Shown: positions 24,667 through 38,600 of the stretch, piece by piece | Position numbering within the stretch: position 1 is the stretch's first letter | Layout: each line of letters starts with the position of its first letter | Assembly (NCBI GenBank): GCA_002914845.1 | Contig: JXTC01000048.1 | Location: 1,237,997-1,301,996, forward strand | Direction: 5' to 3' | DNA from: Trema orientale | Lineage: Eukaryota > Streptophyta > Magnoliopsida > Rosales > Cannabaceae | Length of the DNA: 64,000 bases | Notes under the pieces: model-generated | What the model was told of the DNA's origin: nothing | The model's database searches: none | The model's input: the letters and a program-made list of their open reading frames with translations, nothing else | Position numbers and translations under genes: made by a program

Positions 24667-26554
24667 ATTTGGTATTAGAGTCTGGTTCAAATTCCTCTGC
24701 GTGCACTCTAATTTTTTTTGTCCAAGCCTTCGTATTTAATTTTCTATGTTAGTCATTTTTCTTTAGATTTTCGTCTTTAAAAAAAAAAAAAAAAGAGTTC
24801 TATTCTTTAAAAAAAGTCACATTTTAAATTAAAAGAAAAAAAGCTACAGTACTGAGGGGAAAAAAAAAGGTTTGTTCTTCCTCGATACAACTAGCCACCA
24901 CCATGTGTTCTTCCGTTACCATCTTATCCCTTTCCGACGACCCCACCTATCACCGACCAACACGACGAAAATTAGGCTCTCTGTCACATGATGCTAACTT
25001 TCGAAGAAAAATGACGACTCAATCCGAGTTTTATTAGGCCCCAACAAGTCTTGTTCTCTCCTTAGAGCCGTTCACAATGCCCAGATACTGCTGAAATTGC
25101 ATACCCAGACCATCTCCATCACTTCTTTACAGGAATTCCAGTCAGCCACACCACTTCATGCTGATACTCCACCAACTCAAATGTCTTCAGCCACTACCTT
25201 GAGTTTTAGCCACTAAATCGCGAGTTCTAGACATCTTCCAAGACGTTTGAGCCTATTCTTCATCAAATTTCGGTTCCTCTTGCTATCACCATCTTCGATC
25301 TTATCTAAAACTCCGATTTACTCCAACTCAGTGAGTCGACTTACCAACCTAGCAAATTAACTCGGTAGACTCTGCAAGTCAACTCACTCTAATTTGATTT
25401 TTGGTAAAGTTTGAAGATCCTTACACCAATGCCTATGAAAAACTTGGGTAATATTTTTTCCGCATTGACACTTGTCTATGGCTTTATTAGTTGGAAAATT
25501 GATTAATATATTGTTTTGATCCATGCTAATTTATTAAATATTAATTTTTAAAATTTTAATTATTATTAATAATACTACTAAGACCCTTATGTTGCAATCC
25601 AATATACCTATGTGCCTTCTTTTTCATCACCAATACCTTAGGTAACCTAAAAAAATTTCTGAATATGATGGTTACCCACACTTATATATATTTTTTTAGA
25701 ATGGATGAGTTGTTTGGAAGATTTTTTTTTTTAATGACATAGTTTTGATGATGAAAGATATATTCATTTTGCTACTTGGATATTGGTTGGTTCAACTAAA
25801 TATTAGTGGTAGAAATTATTACAGGACTTTAACCGCTTAAATCATAAGCTTTTATAGGTTGAGATTAAAGAAAAATTAGAAGAAAAAAATCCTTTCACCC
25901 TATTATCAAGGACAAAGGTTCGCTACCGTAGTTAACTCTGTTCCCATAGGGTTAGTCAATTTTATGTTCACTGTGTCATCCAACCTTGTGTTAGCATATT
26001 ATATATGCTATAATACATTATGGCCAACCTAAGTTTTTTCCAGATTATAAACCCTGTATTAACAAAAATTTAGCCGACATTAGAGCATGATTAGACCGCA
26101 TATGCCAACATTTCCAAGGTATGAAAACTCATACAATTAATATCCAACCTATTAACCCTGATAAGCCTATTGTAGAATAAAATTCAACTATAGTTGAGCC
26201 CATCGTTGTCTCCTAACCAAGTGATTCTATTCCTTTACCTGTTGTTCCTAGTCAACTTACACATTGACCTACACATCAAATTCGAAAACTTGGATCAAAT
26301 ATATGTTTTATTTGATTTTCTTTTTAATATGATTGTTGAACTATTTTTCAATGTGAGAGCATATTTTGAGAAGTAAGATGTTCAGACGCATCCTCTCCTC
26401 TAGAGAGAATGGAATAAGTGCGAAGAGTCTATATCTTACATCTTTATCAAACATCAAGACTTCTGCTTGTCGATCTTTCTACGTTTCAGAATACTCATTT
26501 ATGATGTATTTGAATTTTAACTCGCCGAAGTCGAGTTCTCAGACTCTGGAAGAA

Positions 26555-26926
26555 TGATGCAGACAAAATAGAATATTTTACGAATATTTTTATTACTGTT
26601 ATTAATTAAGTTTTATTTATTTTTAAGTTATTTTAATTTTGAGTGACTAGTTTTAAGTTTCATATTTTCATCAGTTTCAAAAATTTGTCTACTTTCCTAG
26701 TTGTGTCCAATTGTCTATCTATAAATAGGTTTAGCTATATAATTATTTTTTCAGACTATGAAGAATTAATGAATGATTATTGAATTTTCTTTCCTTTATA
26801 GTTTTTCTTCTCTCTCTGGGTTCTAATTCTATTATTTTTCTACCTATTTGACTGTTTCCATCCTAATTCTCTTCACCCATTCCTTTTCTATCAATTCTCT
26901 TTATTTTCTCATATTATCCTACATCA
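26555..26926 (+). repeat. 3' LTR
   Basis: 372-bp right LTR, matching the left LTR over its whole length. Confidence 0.85.
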
Positions 26927-26931
26927 ATTTC

Positions 26932-28532
26932 TCTTGTGATTTTCAACATCCTAGAAACGTATTTTAGTATTAAATGAATTTGAAATGTTCTACTCTATTA
27001 TCATTGTAATTTAAAACTAGTTATAATTTGTAAAATATTAATATGAAATGTATTCAATAAAATATTGTGATATGCGTTCTAGTTTAAAAATTATTCAATG
27101 AAGTAAAACTCAATTATTTTTCCTACTACGTACATATATATGTCTTACTGCCATATATAAATATAAGATTTTTTTGAATAAAAACTAGTAAAAATTATGC
27201 GGTATTAATTATTTTAGCATTTCCTAAAGTTTCACTTGAAGATTTTGTGTTTTAGGACAAATTTCGGTAATTTCTTAAAATATTTTTGACATTGACATTA
27301 TTATCAATATTATCTATAAAATCAAATATCGACATCCACATTGATATCAGTATTTTCATACTTAGATTTACAAAACCTGCTGTGCTAGAAAAGCAACACA
27401 TTAATGTCAGAAAAGAGAGAAAAAAAAAAAAAAACCTAAGAGTACGATACATCACTACTAACTAGTGACACTTACCAATGATTTTTTGTTCTTAACTTAA
27501 ATACAAGGAATTTGATTAGAATGATCTTTTTTCAGGAGTATTTCAAAAAATGATTTTTTTTTTTTGTAGATTCACAGTATTGTATGATGGGAGTTACACT
27601 ATATTTGACTATGAAATTATGACTTTTTTTTAAGACCAATCAATATTCACAAATTATGTGACACTCGTTACAGAATACTGTGACACTATAAAAAAAGGAA
27701 GTCATTTTTCCCTTAAATATATCGTATCAAGATATTTTCTTTCCTTTACTAAAAAAAAAGGACATTTTCTTTCCTTGTTTTTTTTTTTAAATTTTTGCTT
27801 GAATTGTTTGAAGACTTTGTTTATTGGCAAACTTTTTTACGATTTGACATCACCAGCAAAGGTTGTATCAGTAAAGGTTTTAATAATAAAAAAAATGAGA
27901 AATGATTCATCACGAATAACAATGTATATATGGAAAATTTGGTTTGGAAAATAAATATATGTATATATATGTTTAAATCCTTTACAAAATAAACATTTAA
28001 TGGTCTAGTAAACATGTCTAATGTGGTTGAGTTATAAAATAGATTTAGTTTCCAAAACACATATCAAAACATTTATTTTGCAAAACGATCCCATAATTTT
28101 TAGCGCATGGGATAATATTCTCATTCTCTTCCCATAATTTCATTATTTTCATGTGAGCCTTGTAAAGTTTCTCATTTCCAAAAATTATAGTAAACAACTC
28201 AATTAGAATTAGTACCTCATAAATAATTCTTTTGTCCTTTAGTAGATATGGGGACATTTATGTATATAAAATACGCCAATGCAGCAAATAGCAGTGTTGA
28301 CATAACATAGTAACCCGTTAAAGTTGCCACCAATATATCTATTTATAGCTTTATCATACCAAAATAATGCTATTTAGGTTTAGCACTTATTCTAATTCGA
28401 GAAAAAGAGGCAGAACAAAATCCTCTAGACGTAATTTTCTGAGAAAATCTGAGAGAGGAGATTGAGCAATACAACGTACATTATCCAAAGCCAAAAGCTT
28501 ATAATTAATGTGAACTAAATCATAGTCTATGA
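26932..28532. other. Non-coding AT-rich DNA, no gene seen
   Basis: Between the LTR retrotransposon and the first GST gene. ATATCG-type sequence at 27240-27370 is the possible partner of 23865-24040. The remainder is AT-rich with no reliable ORF. The 3' UTR of the GST gene should lie just below 28533. Confidence 0.4.
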
Positions 28533-29932
<1,400 letters not shown>

Positions 29933-29949
29933 TCAATTAATGGTTGGTT

Positions 29950-30869
29950 AGTTTCTTGTTTTCAAAGAAAGAAGATAACATTGACTTTTCTTTTAATTAC
30001 TTTTTATTTTTGTCTTGTTTTTGTTTTGTTTTTTTGTTTCTTTTTGTTTTTTTGTTTTTTTTGGGCCAATAGCTTTTAGTCTATAGTTGGTCATTTACTG
30101 CCTAGCTAGTGCCAACGTAGTCCAAAATACGTGACAAAACAAGAAATCATTTTGTTTTTTTCTGTTTTTTTTTTCGTTTGTTTTTTTCTTTTTTTTTTTT
30201 TGGTTGAAAAAATTACATTGACATTTTATTTCTTATGTCAAAAATACCGAAACATTAGTAACAAGTCATGGGTCTAAAAAAATAAAAAAATTAATGAAAT
30301 TTTAACCACTTAAATATATTTTAATTTAAACAATTAAGAAAAAAAACTAAATTCAAATTTAATATTCAAAACTAAAATATTAGTGAAATTTAACTAAAGG
30401 AGTACTGTTTATTTATTTTTTGGTTGAATAGATATATATCCCTTTTTAGAAACAAATGTTCCCAACTCAATATTTATAGCTGAATAACTCATTTAGATAA
30501 CTAGTGAAATTAAATACCAAAATTGCCCTCATCAAAACTTTTTTTAAATAAGTCATTAACGGGAAAATTAATGTTAAATAAGTTTATTTTTACTCTTGGT
30601 ACAATAGTTGGTATTAAAATTTTGATACAATAATTGGGACTCTTTGTATTATCTCTATAAAAAAAAGACCGAAATATATAAGTTTTGTAAGAAATATATT
30701 AGTATCAAAATTCATATTATATCATATAAAATTGATATACTAATATACAAAAATTGATATACAAACATAGAATTAATATATTATACATAAAATCGATATA
30801 CTAAAAAACACACTTAGTAAAGAAAAATGGGAAAAAAGAAGAAGGTCATTTATTAAATGGGTTAATGGC
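29950..30869. other. GST-1 upstream region with poly-T tracts
   Basis: Homopolymer-rich stretches (long T runs with single G or C) at 29990-30062 and 30150-30201. No gene. The GST-1 promoter should lie at the left edge; no clear TATA box recognised. Confidence 0.4.
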
Positions 30870-31330
30870 ACATATGGTCCCTGAACTATCCAACTTATGG
30901 TAATTTAGTTCTTAAAATTCTAACTGTAGCAATTAAGTCTCTAAACCATTCTATTTGAAGTAATTTGATCCCTAGACTGTCTAAATTGCAATTTACTATT
31001 AAATTTCTGATAAAAAATATACATGAGGAGTATGTGGTTGCATTTTAAAGTGTATTTAAAAGGTAAATTGAGAATTTTAAGTATAAAAAATGAACAATCA
31101 CATAACAATTTTCTCCAAATTAAATGCAACTCCAAAAACCCTAAAAAATACAAATTATACATCTTCTCCTCTCTCTAAATTCTTCCTTTAAATACATTGT
31201 TAGCTACAATATACTCCTCACATGTGATTTTAGTCAAAAAGTTATAATTTCGATAGTTCAGGAACCAAATTACTTCAAATCAGAAAGTTTAGGGGCTTAA
31301 TTGTCAGAGTTAGAACTTTGAGATTTATTG
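30870..31330. repeat. Inverted repeat (decayed foldback element)
   Basis: The left arm at about 30870-31010 (GGTCCCTGAACTATCC, GAAGTAATTTGATCCCTAGA) is mirrored in reverse at about 31240-31330 (GATAGTTCAGGAACCAAATT, GGGGCTTAATTGTCAGAG). The arms are imperfect and the outer ends are eroded. I could not define a TSD. The short ORF inside is an artefact. Confidence 0.6.
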
Positions 31331-32409
31331 ATTTCTAATATAAATGTCAAACAATGAAAAACAACCAGATTTTAAAAAGGTTTCTAAAATACATAGGAAA
31401 ATGGTTAAATAATACTAAACTAATTTGTCCTCCTCACCCTCTCATCCCTACTGTCCTTAGACACTCTTCTAGAGGCGTTGTAGGCTCGTTAAATCTCAAG
31501 AGCAATGTCAGTGGAGGAAGGATGTTGGTGAGGAAAAGCACTATAATAACAAGATCTCAAAGTACTTTCCAGTGTTGAAATCAAAATTTTCCTGCACCAA
31601 AATAAGGAGTTAAAGTATTTTCATAAAATTAAGAATTTTATATTCAGCATTTGAATTTTTTAACCTGATGAAATTTGTTTACACGTGTGCTCTAGCTGAA
31701 AATAGCAGATCCTTCCACTTTGTATATCTCGAAACACCATGGCCCATGCATCTCAAATTGAATTAATCTTATTAATAAACTGAGAACCAGTTCATTCCAA
31801 TTTTTAACCAAGTTGTACTATCGAATCTTATCTGACTGCAGTAAAGAAAGGTATCAAGGGCATGCACAACTTGAAATAATGGATGGTACCTCACACTTAA
31901 ACTTCAACACATATCTCTAGTTTACATAAATAATCTCATTTGCTTCAAATTGAATGGTATCCTCAATCAAACATTAAGATAATAGTCAGCATTGAAGGCC
32001 ATAAATGTATAACAAAAAAAAAAATTTATTAACTTGTAGGCAATATGTTATCATGTATATTTGTCGGACCCATAAAAGAAGAAATCTTGTACTCTTTCAT
32101 ACATATGCTACATCCCGATCTCCCTCTATGGTAGGATTTTCTAGTTTTTTATTTCCTAATTTTGTATTTGATAATCCTTATATTGGTGTAAAAATCTTTG
32201 TCCTCATAGGTTTATTGTCATAGGGGCCGATATAGTCTGTCAAGTTTTCGATCTATGTAGGTTTTATTTTATTAAAAACTATTTTTCTATAGTTTTATTG
32301 CAGATCTAAATCTTCAACTGATTCAAATCTAGAAGATTTTCATGCTGCAATATTCACAAAAATGAACTTTATTGGGATTGTACTTCTATACGATAAAGGA
32401 CGGATCCTT
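31331..32409. other. Unassigned sequence; weak LINE-like trace near its end
   Basis: No gene. The plus-strand frame around 32340-32510 reads GRILIALLHKDLNLVISS, which faintly recalls the endonuclease domain of plant L1-type LINEs. It is too short to assign firmly. Confidence 0.3.
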
Positions 32410-32659
32410 ATTGCTCTGCTCCATAAAGATCTAAATCTTGTGATATCTTCGAAGTTCAGTGACACTTTGGTAGAAATTGATTGTATATTCGTTGTGGATG
32501 TGTGAACTCACATTTGTATAATAATGGAGTTAATATTGCTCTACTCTGTAAAGATCTGAATCTTGTGATATCTTCAAGGTTCAGTGACCCTTTGGTAGAA
32601 ATTGATTGTATATTCGTTGTGGGTATGTGAACTCACATTTGTCTAATAATGGAGTTAAT
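32410..32659 (+). repeat. 125-bp tandem duplication
   Basis: Two adjacent copies, 32410-32534 and 32535-32659, about 90 percent alike. Both begin ATTGCTCT and end AATAATGGAGTTAAT. The second copy shares the LINE-like trace of the first. Confidence 0.85.
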
Positions 32660-33504
32660 ACTAGTGATGTGAACTCTCAGTTGAGAGATGATGGTAGTCG
32701 TTTTTTACTCATTTCAGGGATAAAACGGCTCATACACGTGTTATGTATATATAATTTATTGTGTATTGTTTTCTTTAGAAAATTTCCTAATAATATTGCT
32801 TCTCTTCTATTATGTACCAAACAATTTATCATAATAAAGAATTTCATTTCTTTCCCCAAAAAAAAAAAAATACTTACACCTGATTTATTCCAGTTACAGT
32901 GAACACTAATTAAATCAAATAAAACTCAACAATTACTAATGAATCAATTGGTTTACCGCCATTATCATTTTCTCGAGGGTTTTTTTTAAAAAAAATTTTT
33001 TACGAAGACGGTGGCTAAAATTTTCGATTAGGAATTAGAATTGTCCTTCGTTGTTGGGATTTGGGAGCAAANGTAAATAGGAAAAATAATCACGTAGAGA
33101 AAAGAGAATCATGAGTACAAGATTATTCAATATTTTTTACAGCAAATTTAAAAATCAATATTTTGTAATTTATTCAGTCTGAAATTACCCGTTTACAAAT
33201 CAGCAAGTAAAGATCCCAATTTAACTAGGAAACTGACTTTAATAATTCAAATCCTAACCCTTTTTTTCAAAATTTATTTTTATACTCCTATAAAATCCAA
33301 TATAATCCTAAGTACGTGTATCTAGAAATCAAATGTCAGTTAATAATAAGTTCTTTTTGGTCCTATATACGACTAAATCCGATGCCATATGCGAAAATAC
33401 TAGCAATTGAAATAATATATGTTCAAACAAGAAAAAAGGGCAAAAAAAAAAAAAAGCTGAAAGTGATCACAATATAAAAACTATATATATATATTCTGTT
33501 CAAA
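32660..33504. other. Non-coding; one ambiguous base
   Basis: No gene. The only undetermined base of the window (n) is at about 33072. The right end is the presumed 3' UTR of the Rab gene, with an A-run at 33440-33455 and (TA)n near 33482-33493. Confidence 0.5.
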
Positions 33505-34200
<696 letters not shown>

Positions 34201-34254
34201 TTAACGAAGCAGAATTGTTTATATGATTCTAAACCAATAGCGCGATACAAACCG

Positions 34255-34262
34255 TATTTATA
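34255..34262 (-). promoter_or_regulatory. TATA-like box upstream of the Rab gene
   Basis: TATAAATA on the minus strand about 106 bases before the Rab start codon, a plausible distance with a short leader. Supports possible transcription of the intronless gene but does not prove it. Confidence 0.45.
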
Positions 34263-34329
34263 GAATTTCAAAAGTAGACGATTCCTGCTAGGACTAGAAA
34301 TACTAATTAACCGTATATACTGATTAATT

Positions 34330-35361
34330 AATTATGTACGTTTACAAACTAGGTTAAAATGGCTAATATTACGTAGCTATCCTTATTCTACACGAAGTCT
34401 GTCATAATCCAAACCATTCAACTCTAGTTTGAACTATAAAATCGCATAACCAACTATAGTTAATTTGCAAAAAATTTAAAATTTTAAAATTAACTAGCAT
34501 TTGGTTGAGGAGATAAGGCGTGATCTCTTATAATTCATGTGTATTATTGAAAAATCTCCCATCTTAAGATCCGAATGTACATCTTCTAGACTTTTCTTAC
34601 TCCTCTAGAGAATACTCCCTTTCTAAACTCTATCTCTTTCGCTCTCTTCTGCTCTCTCTTTCTCCCATCTTTGAAGAAGATAAAACTCAAAGAAGATAAA
34701 ACTTTTCAAAGAAAGAAAAACTAGGGTTTTCTCATTTTTAATGATACAACTTACAATTATTTTTACCGGACGGAAATAGTAGATATATATATATATTATA
34801 GACTTTATAGAAAAACTGACAGCATAACGATCCTATTTTGATATACCCAAAATAACTTGCGCATAGAAAATTTCTAGAGCAGTACAGTATATATCATACA
34901 ACAAGATTCTATCACATATATAATTCAAATAATTAAAAACATACTTATTCTCATATGTTGTAGAAAATAAGTTTTAACTCAAAAACTGTATAAAACGAAG
35001 GTAACTGAACCCCTACCTTACCAGAATAGCGATACCATGCTATTGAGTCCTCAGGTGTCGTTGACAATCACCTAGAGGGTCGGGAACCAATTCCGAGCCC
35101 TCGATCGTCCTCTTGCGAAAAGTCAACTTCTCACCGAAAATTATCTGCAGTAGATGATGAGAGATCCTCCACAAAAGGGAAGACCAAAATTAAACCCTCG
35201 ACATAGGAGAGAGGCTTAGTGTGGTTATTAATAAAAGAAAGTCTACGTCCAACCACTTCTAAATAAGACAACATACAATTTTCCATAATATGAGGAAACT
35301 TTATTAAGAAAAGATACTGAGGAGAAAACTTTATTAATGAAAACAAATTAACAACGTCCAA
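34330..35361. other. Intergenic, no gene seen
   Basis: AT-rich DNA between the Rab gene and the SINE, with an (AT)n run at about 34780-34797. Short ORFs have no recognisable product. Confidence 0.4.
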
Positions 35362-35374
35362 AATAGAGAGGACG

Positions 35375-35555
35375 AGAGGAATAGATTGAAAGAATAATGG
35401 ACTGTTTGTTGACGAAGTGGGTTGGCTCAAGTGATAATAGCACTCACTACTTAGGATTTCGGTCTTGGGTTCGAGTCACACCGGGATAGGCATAAAAGCC
35501 TATTATCCCTAATAAGGTGAGGTGAGCATTGGGTAGTAGTAAGTATTAAAAAAAA
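35375..35555 (+). mobile_element. tRNA-derived SINE with 13-bp TSD
   Basis: Pol III A-box-like GTTGGCTCAAGTGA at 35421 and B-box GGTTCGAGTC at 35468-35477, followed by a short body and an A-tail. The direct repeat AATAGAGAGGACG at 35362-35374 and 35556-35568 brackets the insert, as expected for target-primed insertion. It lies just past the 3' end of the second GST gene. Confidence 0.82.
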
Positions 35556-35685
35556 AATAGAGAGGACGGGAGATCCTCATTAGAACAAGACTAAAACCAT
35601 AACTTCAATCTACTAAAGAGGTTGATCATGTAGTAACCGAACTGAGTCAAGTCTGCAACGAGAAGTAGAATCTCAGGTTTCATGA

Positions 35686-38600
35686 CTATTTATTTTTTGT
35701 CCGATAAGAGATTGACATCTCCCTCTTGGATTCTAAGAAGGCCATTAATTTTATTCGATCCGGAAGGTTTTCTTTGATGACAGGAACTTGCTTGAAATTC
35801 TCAATCCAAGCGCATAACCGTGGAAAAGTCATGGGATTCAATAATTTCACTCCCACAACTTCTTCTATGCATTCAAACCAATGAGCCAGCCATCCATAAG
35901 CTATGTCCACCATGTTCATAGTTTCTCCTCCAAAGAAATTATTGTTATGTCCAAGGCCTTCCTCTTCCACGATTTTAAGCACTTCTGATACTTCTTTTGC
36001 TGCCTTTTCTAGCTCTCTTTCACTACTACTCTTCAGCAATGAGTTAAAAGTGCGGTCCTGTAACAGATACTTCTGAATAAATCAAATATAACTAGAAATA
36101 AAAATGGTTTTTTTTTTTGGATAAAGAATGATAATAGAAAAAGCATGTTTGACACATACACGATTTTTTTTAATGTTTCTTTTTCTCTACATTGATGTTG
36201 TCACTACAATAATAATACAAATAAGTGACATTTTATTTATTGACATTTACTTAAAAATGCCACAATAATAATATTTAGTGGTATTTGTTGAAAAATGTCA
36301 TTAATTCATAAAGATATTATTGATCTATTAAATACATATTTTAAAATTTAGATTTAGTAGCATTTTTAAAATACCACTAAAATTTATCTTTAGTAATATT
36401 TTTCAAATGTCATTACCATTTTGATTTAATAGCATTTGAAATACAACTAAATTTTAAACAGTAAAAATGTTACTTATTCATATTCAACTTATTAACTTAT
36501 TAATAATTATAAGAAATAAAACAAAATGAAAAGAACAAATTTAAACTTAGCTTAAAAGATAATAACGAAAAAGTGGATATCATACTCCTTGCATTTCCTT
36601 CTTTTAATTATTTTTTACTTGCTTAGTTTTTGTTAGATTAGTTAAATACAAGTTGTTATACCAATCAAGTATTCAATTTTGATAAAAAGAAATAAGTTAT
36701 TTCTAAAGATATTAAGCATCAAAAGAATTAATATTAAAATTAATAATTTTTTATTTCACAAAATAACATTTTTTTTTTTTTTGAAAAGTTTCACAAAATA
36801 GCATTAGCAGAAGTTCTAAACTAGTTTTATATGTGGAAGTAAACTTCTATTTAATAACTATCTAAGGAATAAACTACTACTAAAAAAAGAAGATAAAAGA
36901 TAACCTAAGAACTAATTTACACGAAATGTGAAATTGTTTGTACATCAGATTTTTTTTTTTTTTTTTTTGTGTAAAGTTATATACAAGATTTTCGACTTAA
37001 GTAATTAAAATAATAAAATGTCTATAAATTGATAATTAATAAATTAAATTTAAGATAGCCAAAAGAAAAGAATTTAAAATTCAATTTTTTTTCTAGATTC
37101 CCAAAAATTTCAGGTAAATTTCAGGTAAATTTTAATTTAAATTTTTTTAAAATTCTTAAAATTATCTACCACTAAATTGAAATAAATTTAAAATGAAAAC
37201 TATCTTATCTACTACTAACTCTTATCCTTTTTCATCTATCCATCAATATGTTTTCACCCCTTTATGAACTAATAATCACATTTGGATCAAATGTGTGGCT
37301 CTCATAATTTTCTTCTTCTTTTCTTTTCAAGCTTTCATCTTCTTTCTTTTCTAATGCTACTGTAATCTTGTGTTCATCTTTAGATTTATATTTTATATTT
37401 CTTTTTGCAGTGACTTATTTTGATTTTATCAATTTTGTTAATGTTTTCTTTGAATTTTTTATTAGGTTCACTAATTTAGTCAAAAACTTTATCTGGTACA
37501 ATTCTTTTTTAGAGATAAAGGAATCGATGGGAGCATAAAATTAAAATAATGAGGAAAAGAAAAATACAAACATATAAGATTCGATCTATAAATTAATATC
37601 TCCTCCTTCTTCTTTCTTGTTTCTATAGGAAACTTCTATATTATTTTTTAATAACAATATTTTACTTATTTTTCTCCCATTTATTTATTTTCAGGAACCT
37701 GATGAGATATGCAGATCAAATAAGTGCATTGAACTTTCAAAGCAAAGTAAAGAACTCAATTCACAACTTTTATAGATGATCTTTTCTTTTCTTTTCTTTT
37801 CTTTTTTTCAGTCTTAATTTCTATACAATTTTTGTAATTTGGAATTCATGTAAATTAAATTATTTTGGTAATAAGTATTTTTTATTATTTTATCTTTTTT
37901 TTTATTTTATGGTCAATATTACATTTAAAAATGAAAATAAAAATTTTAAACCTACGAAAATCAATTCAATATAGCATATACTTGTGCTTACTAGGTAGAT
38001 GTTGAACTTTAGTAATATATATTTTAACTGAAGAGTAAAGAAATAAGAATAAAGTCTTTTTATATATTATTTTGATACTAAAAAAAATAGCTGGTAACTA
38101 ATAATGAATATTCACGTAGTGACTAGAATATTAGTGTCATTTTTCTAAATGTCGTTGATATGTTTAGTAATATTTTAAAAATGCCACTAAAAATTTTCTT
38201 TTATGTTTTTAAAATATTATCATTTATTATTTAAAATAATTCAGTGACATTTGAAAGTGTCACTTATACAATTTAATAGCATTTTATAAATGCCACAAAC
38301 AAGTATTATTTAGTGACATTTCAAATATCACAAAGGTTTTAGTCGCACGGGTATCTTTTACATTTGTTACAAATGCCACTAATTTCATAAATATCACTAA
38401 AAATATGTAAGAGTAACATTTCCAAATGCCACATATCAAGATTTTTATTATAGTGTGTGTTAGAGATCAAATTAAAGCTTCCTTTTAAAATTTGATCAAG
38501 ACTTATCTAGCTAATAAATTTGAAGTCAAATTGGCAAAGCTAATGCTAAATAAATTTTTTTTTTTTCTTTAGTAGGGGGAATCAAACTTTGATCCTTGGA

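Larger units (their letters stand above)
24288..26926 (+). mobile_element. Non-autonomous LTR retrotransposon
   Basis: Two direct LTRs, 24288-24666 and 26555-26926, both run TGATGCAGAC...CCTACATCA and differ by roughly 10 percent by eye plus small indels. Each carries a TATA-like CTATCTATAAA. Directly inside the left LTR, TTGGTATTAGAGTC is a near match to an initiator-tRNA-Met primer-binding site. Before the right LTR, TCGAGTTCTC...GGAAGAATGATG resembles the region before the 3' LTR of plant chromovirus (gypsy) elements. Flanks AATTC and ATTTC may be a 5-bp TSD with one change. The interior of 1.9 kb has no intact gag or pol, so it must be mobilised in trans or is dead. Confidence 0.85.

Noticed and set aside
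33420..33504. A-run near the Rab 3' end as a retrocopy poly-A tail
   Set aside because: The run is on the plus strand, whereas the gene is on the minus strand, so it would be poly-T in the transcript sense.
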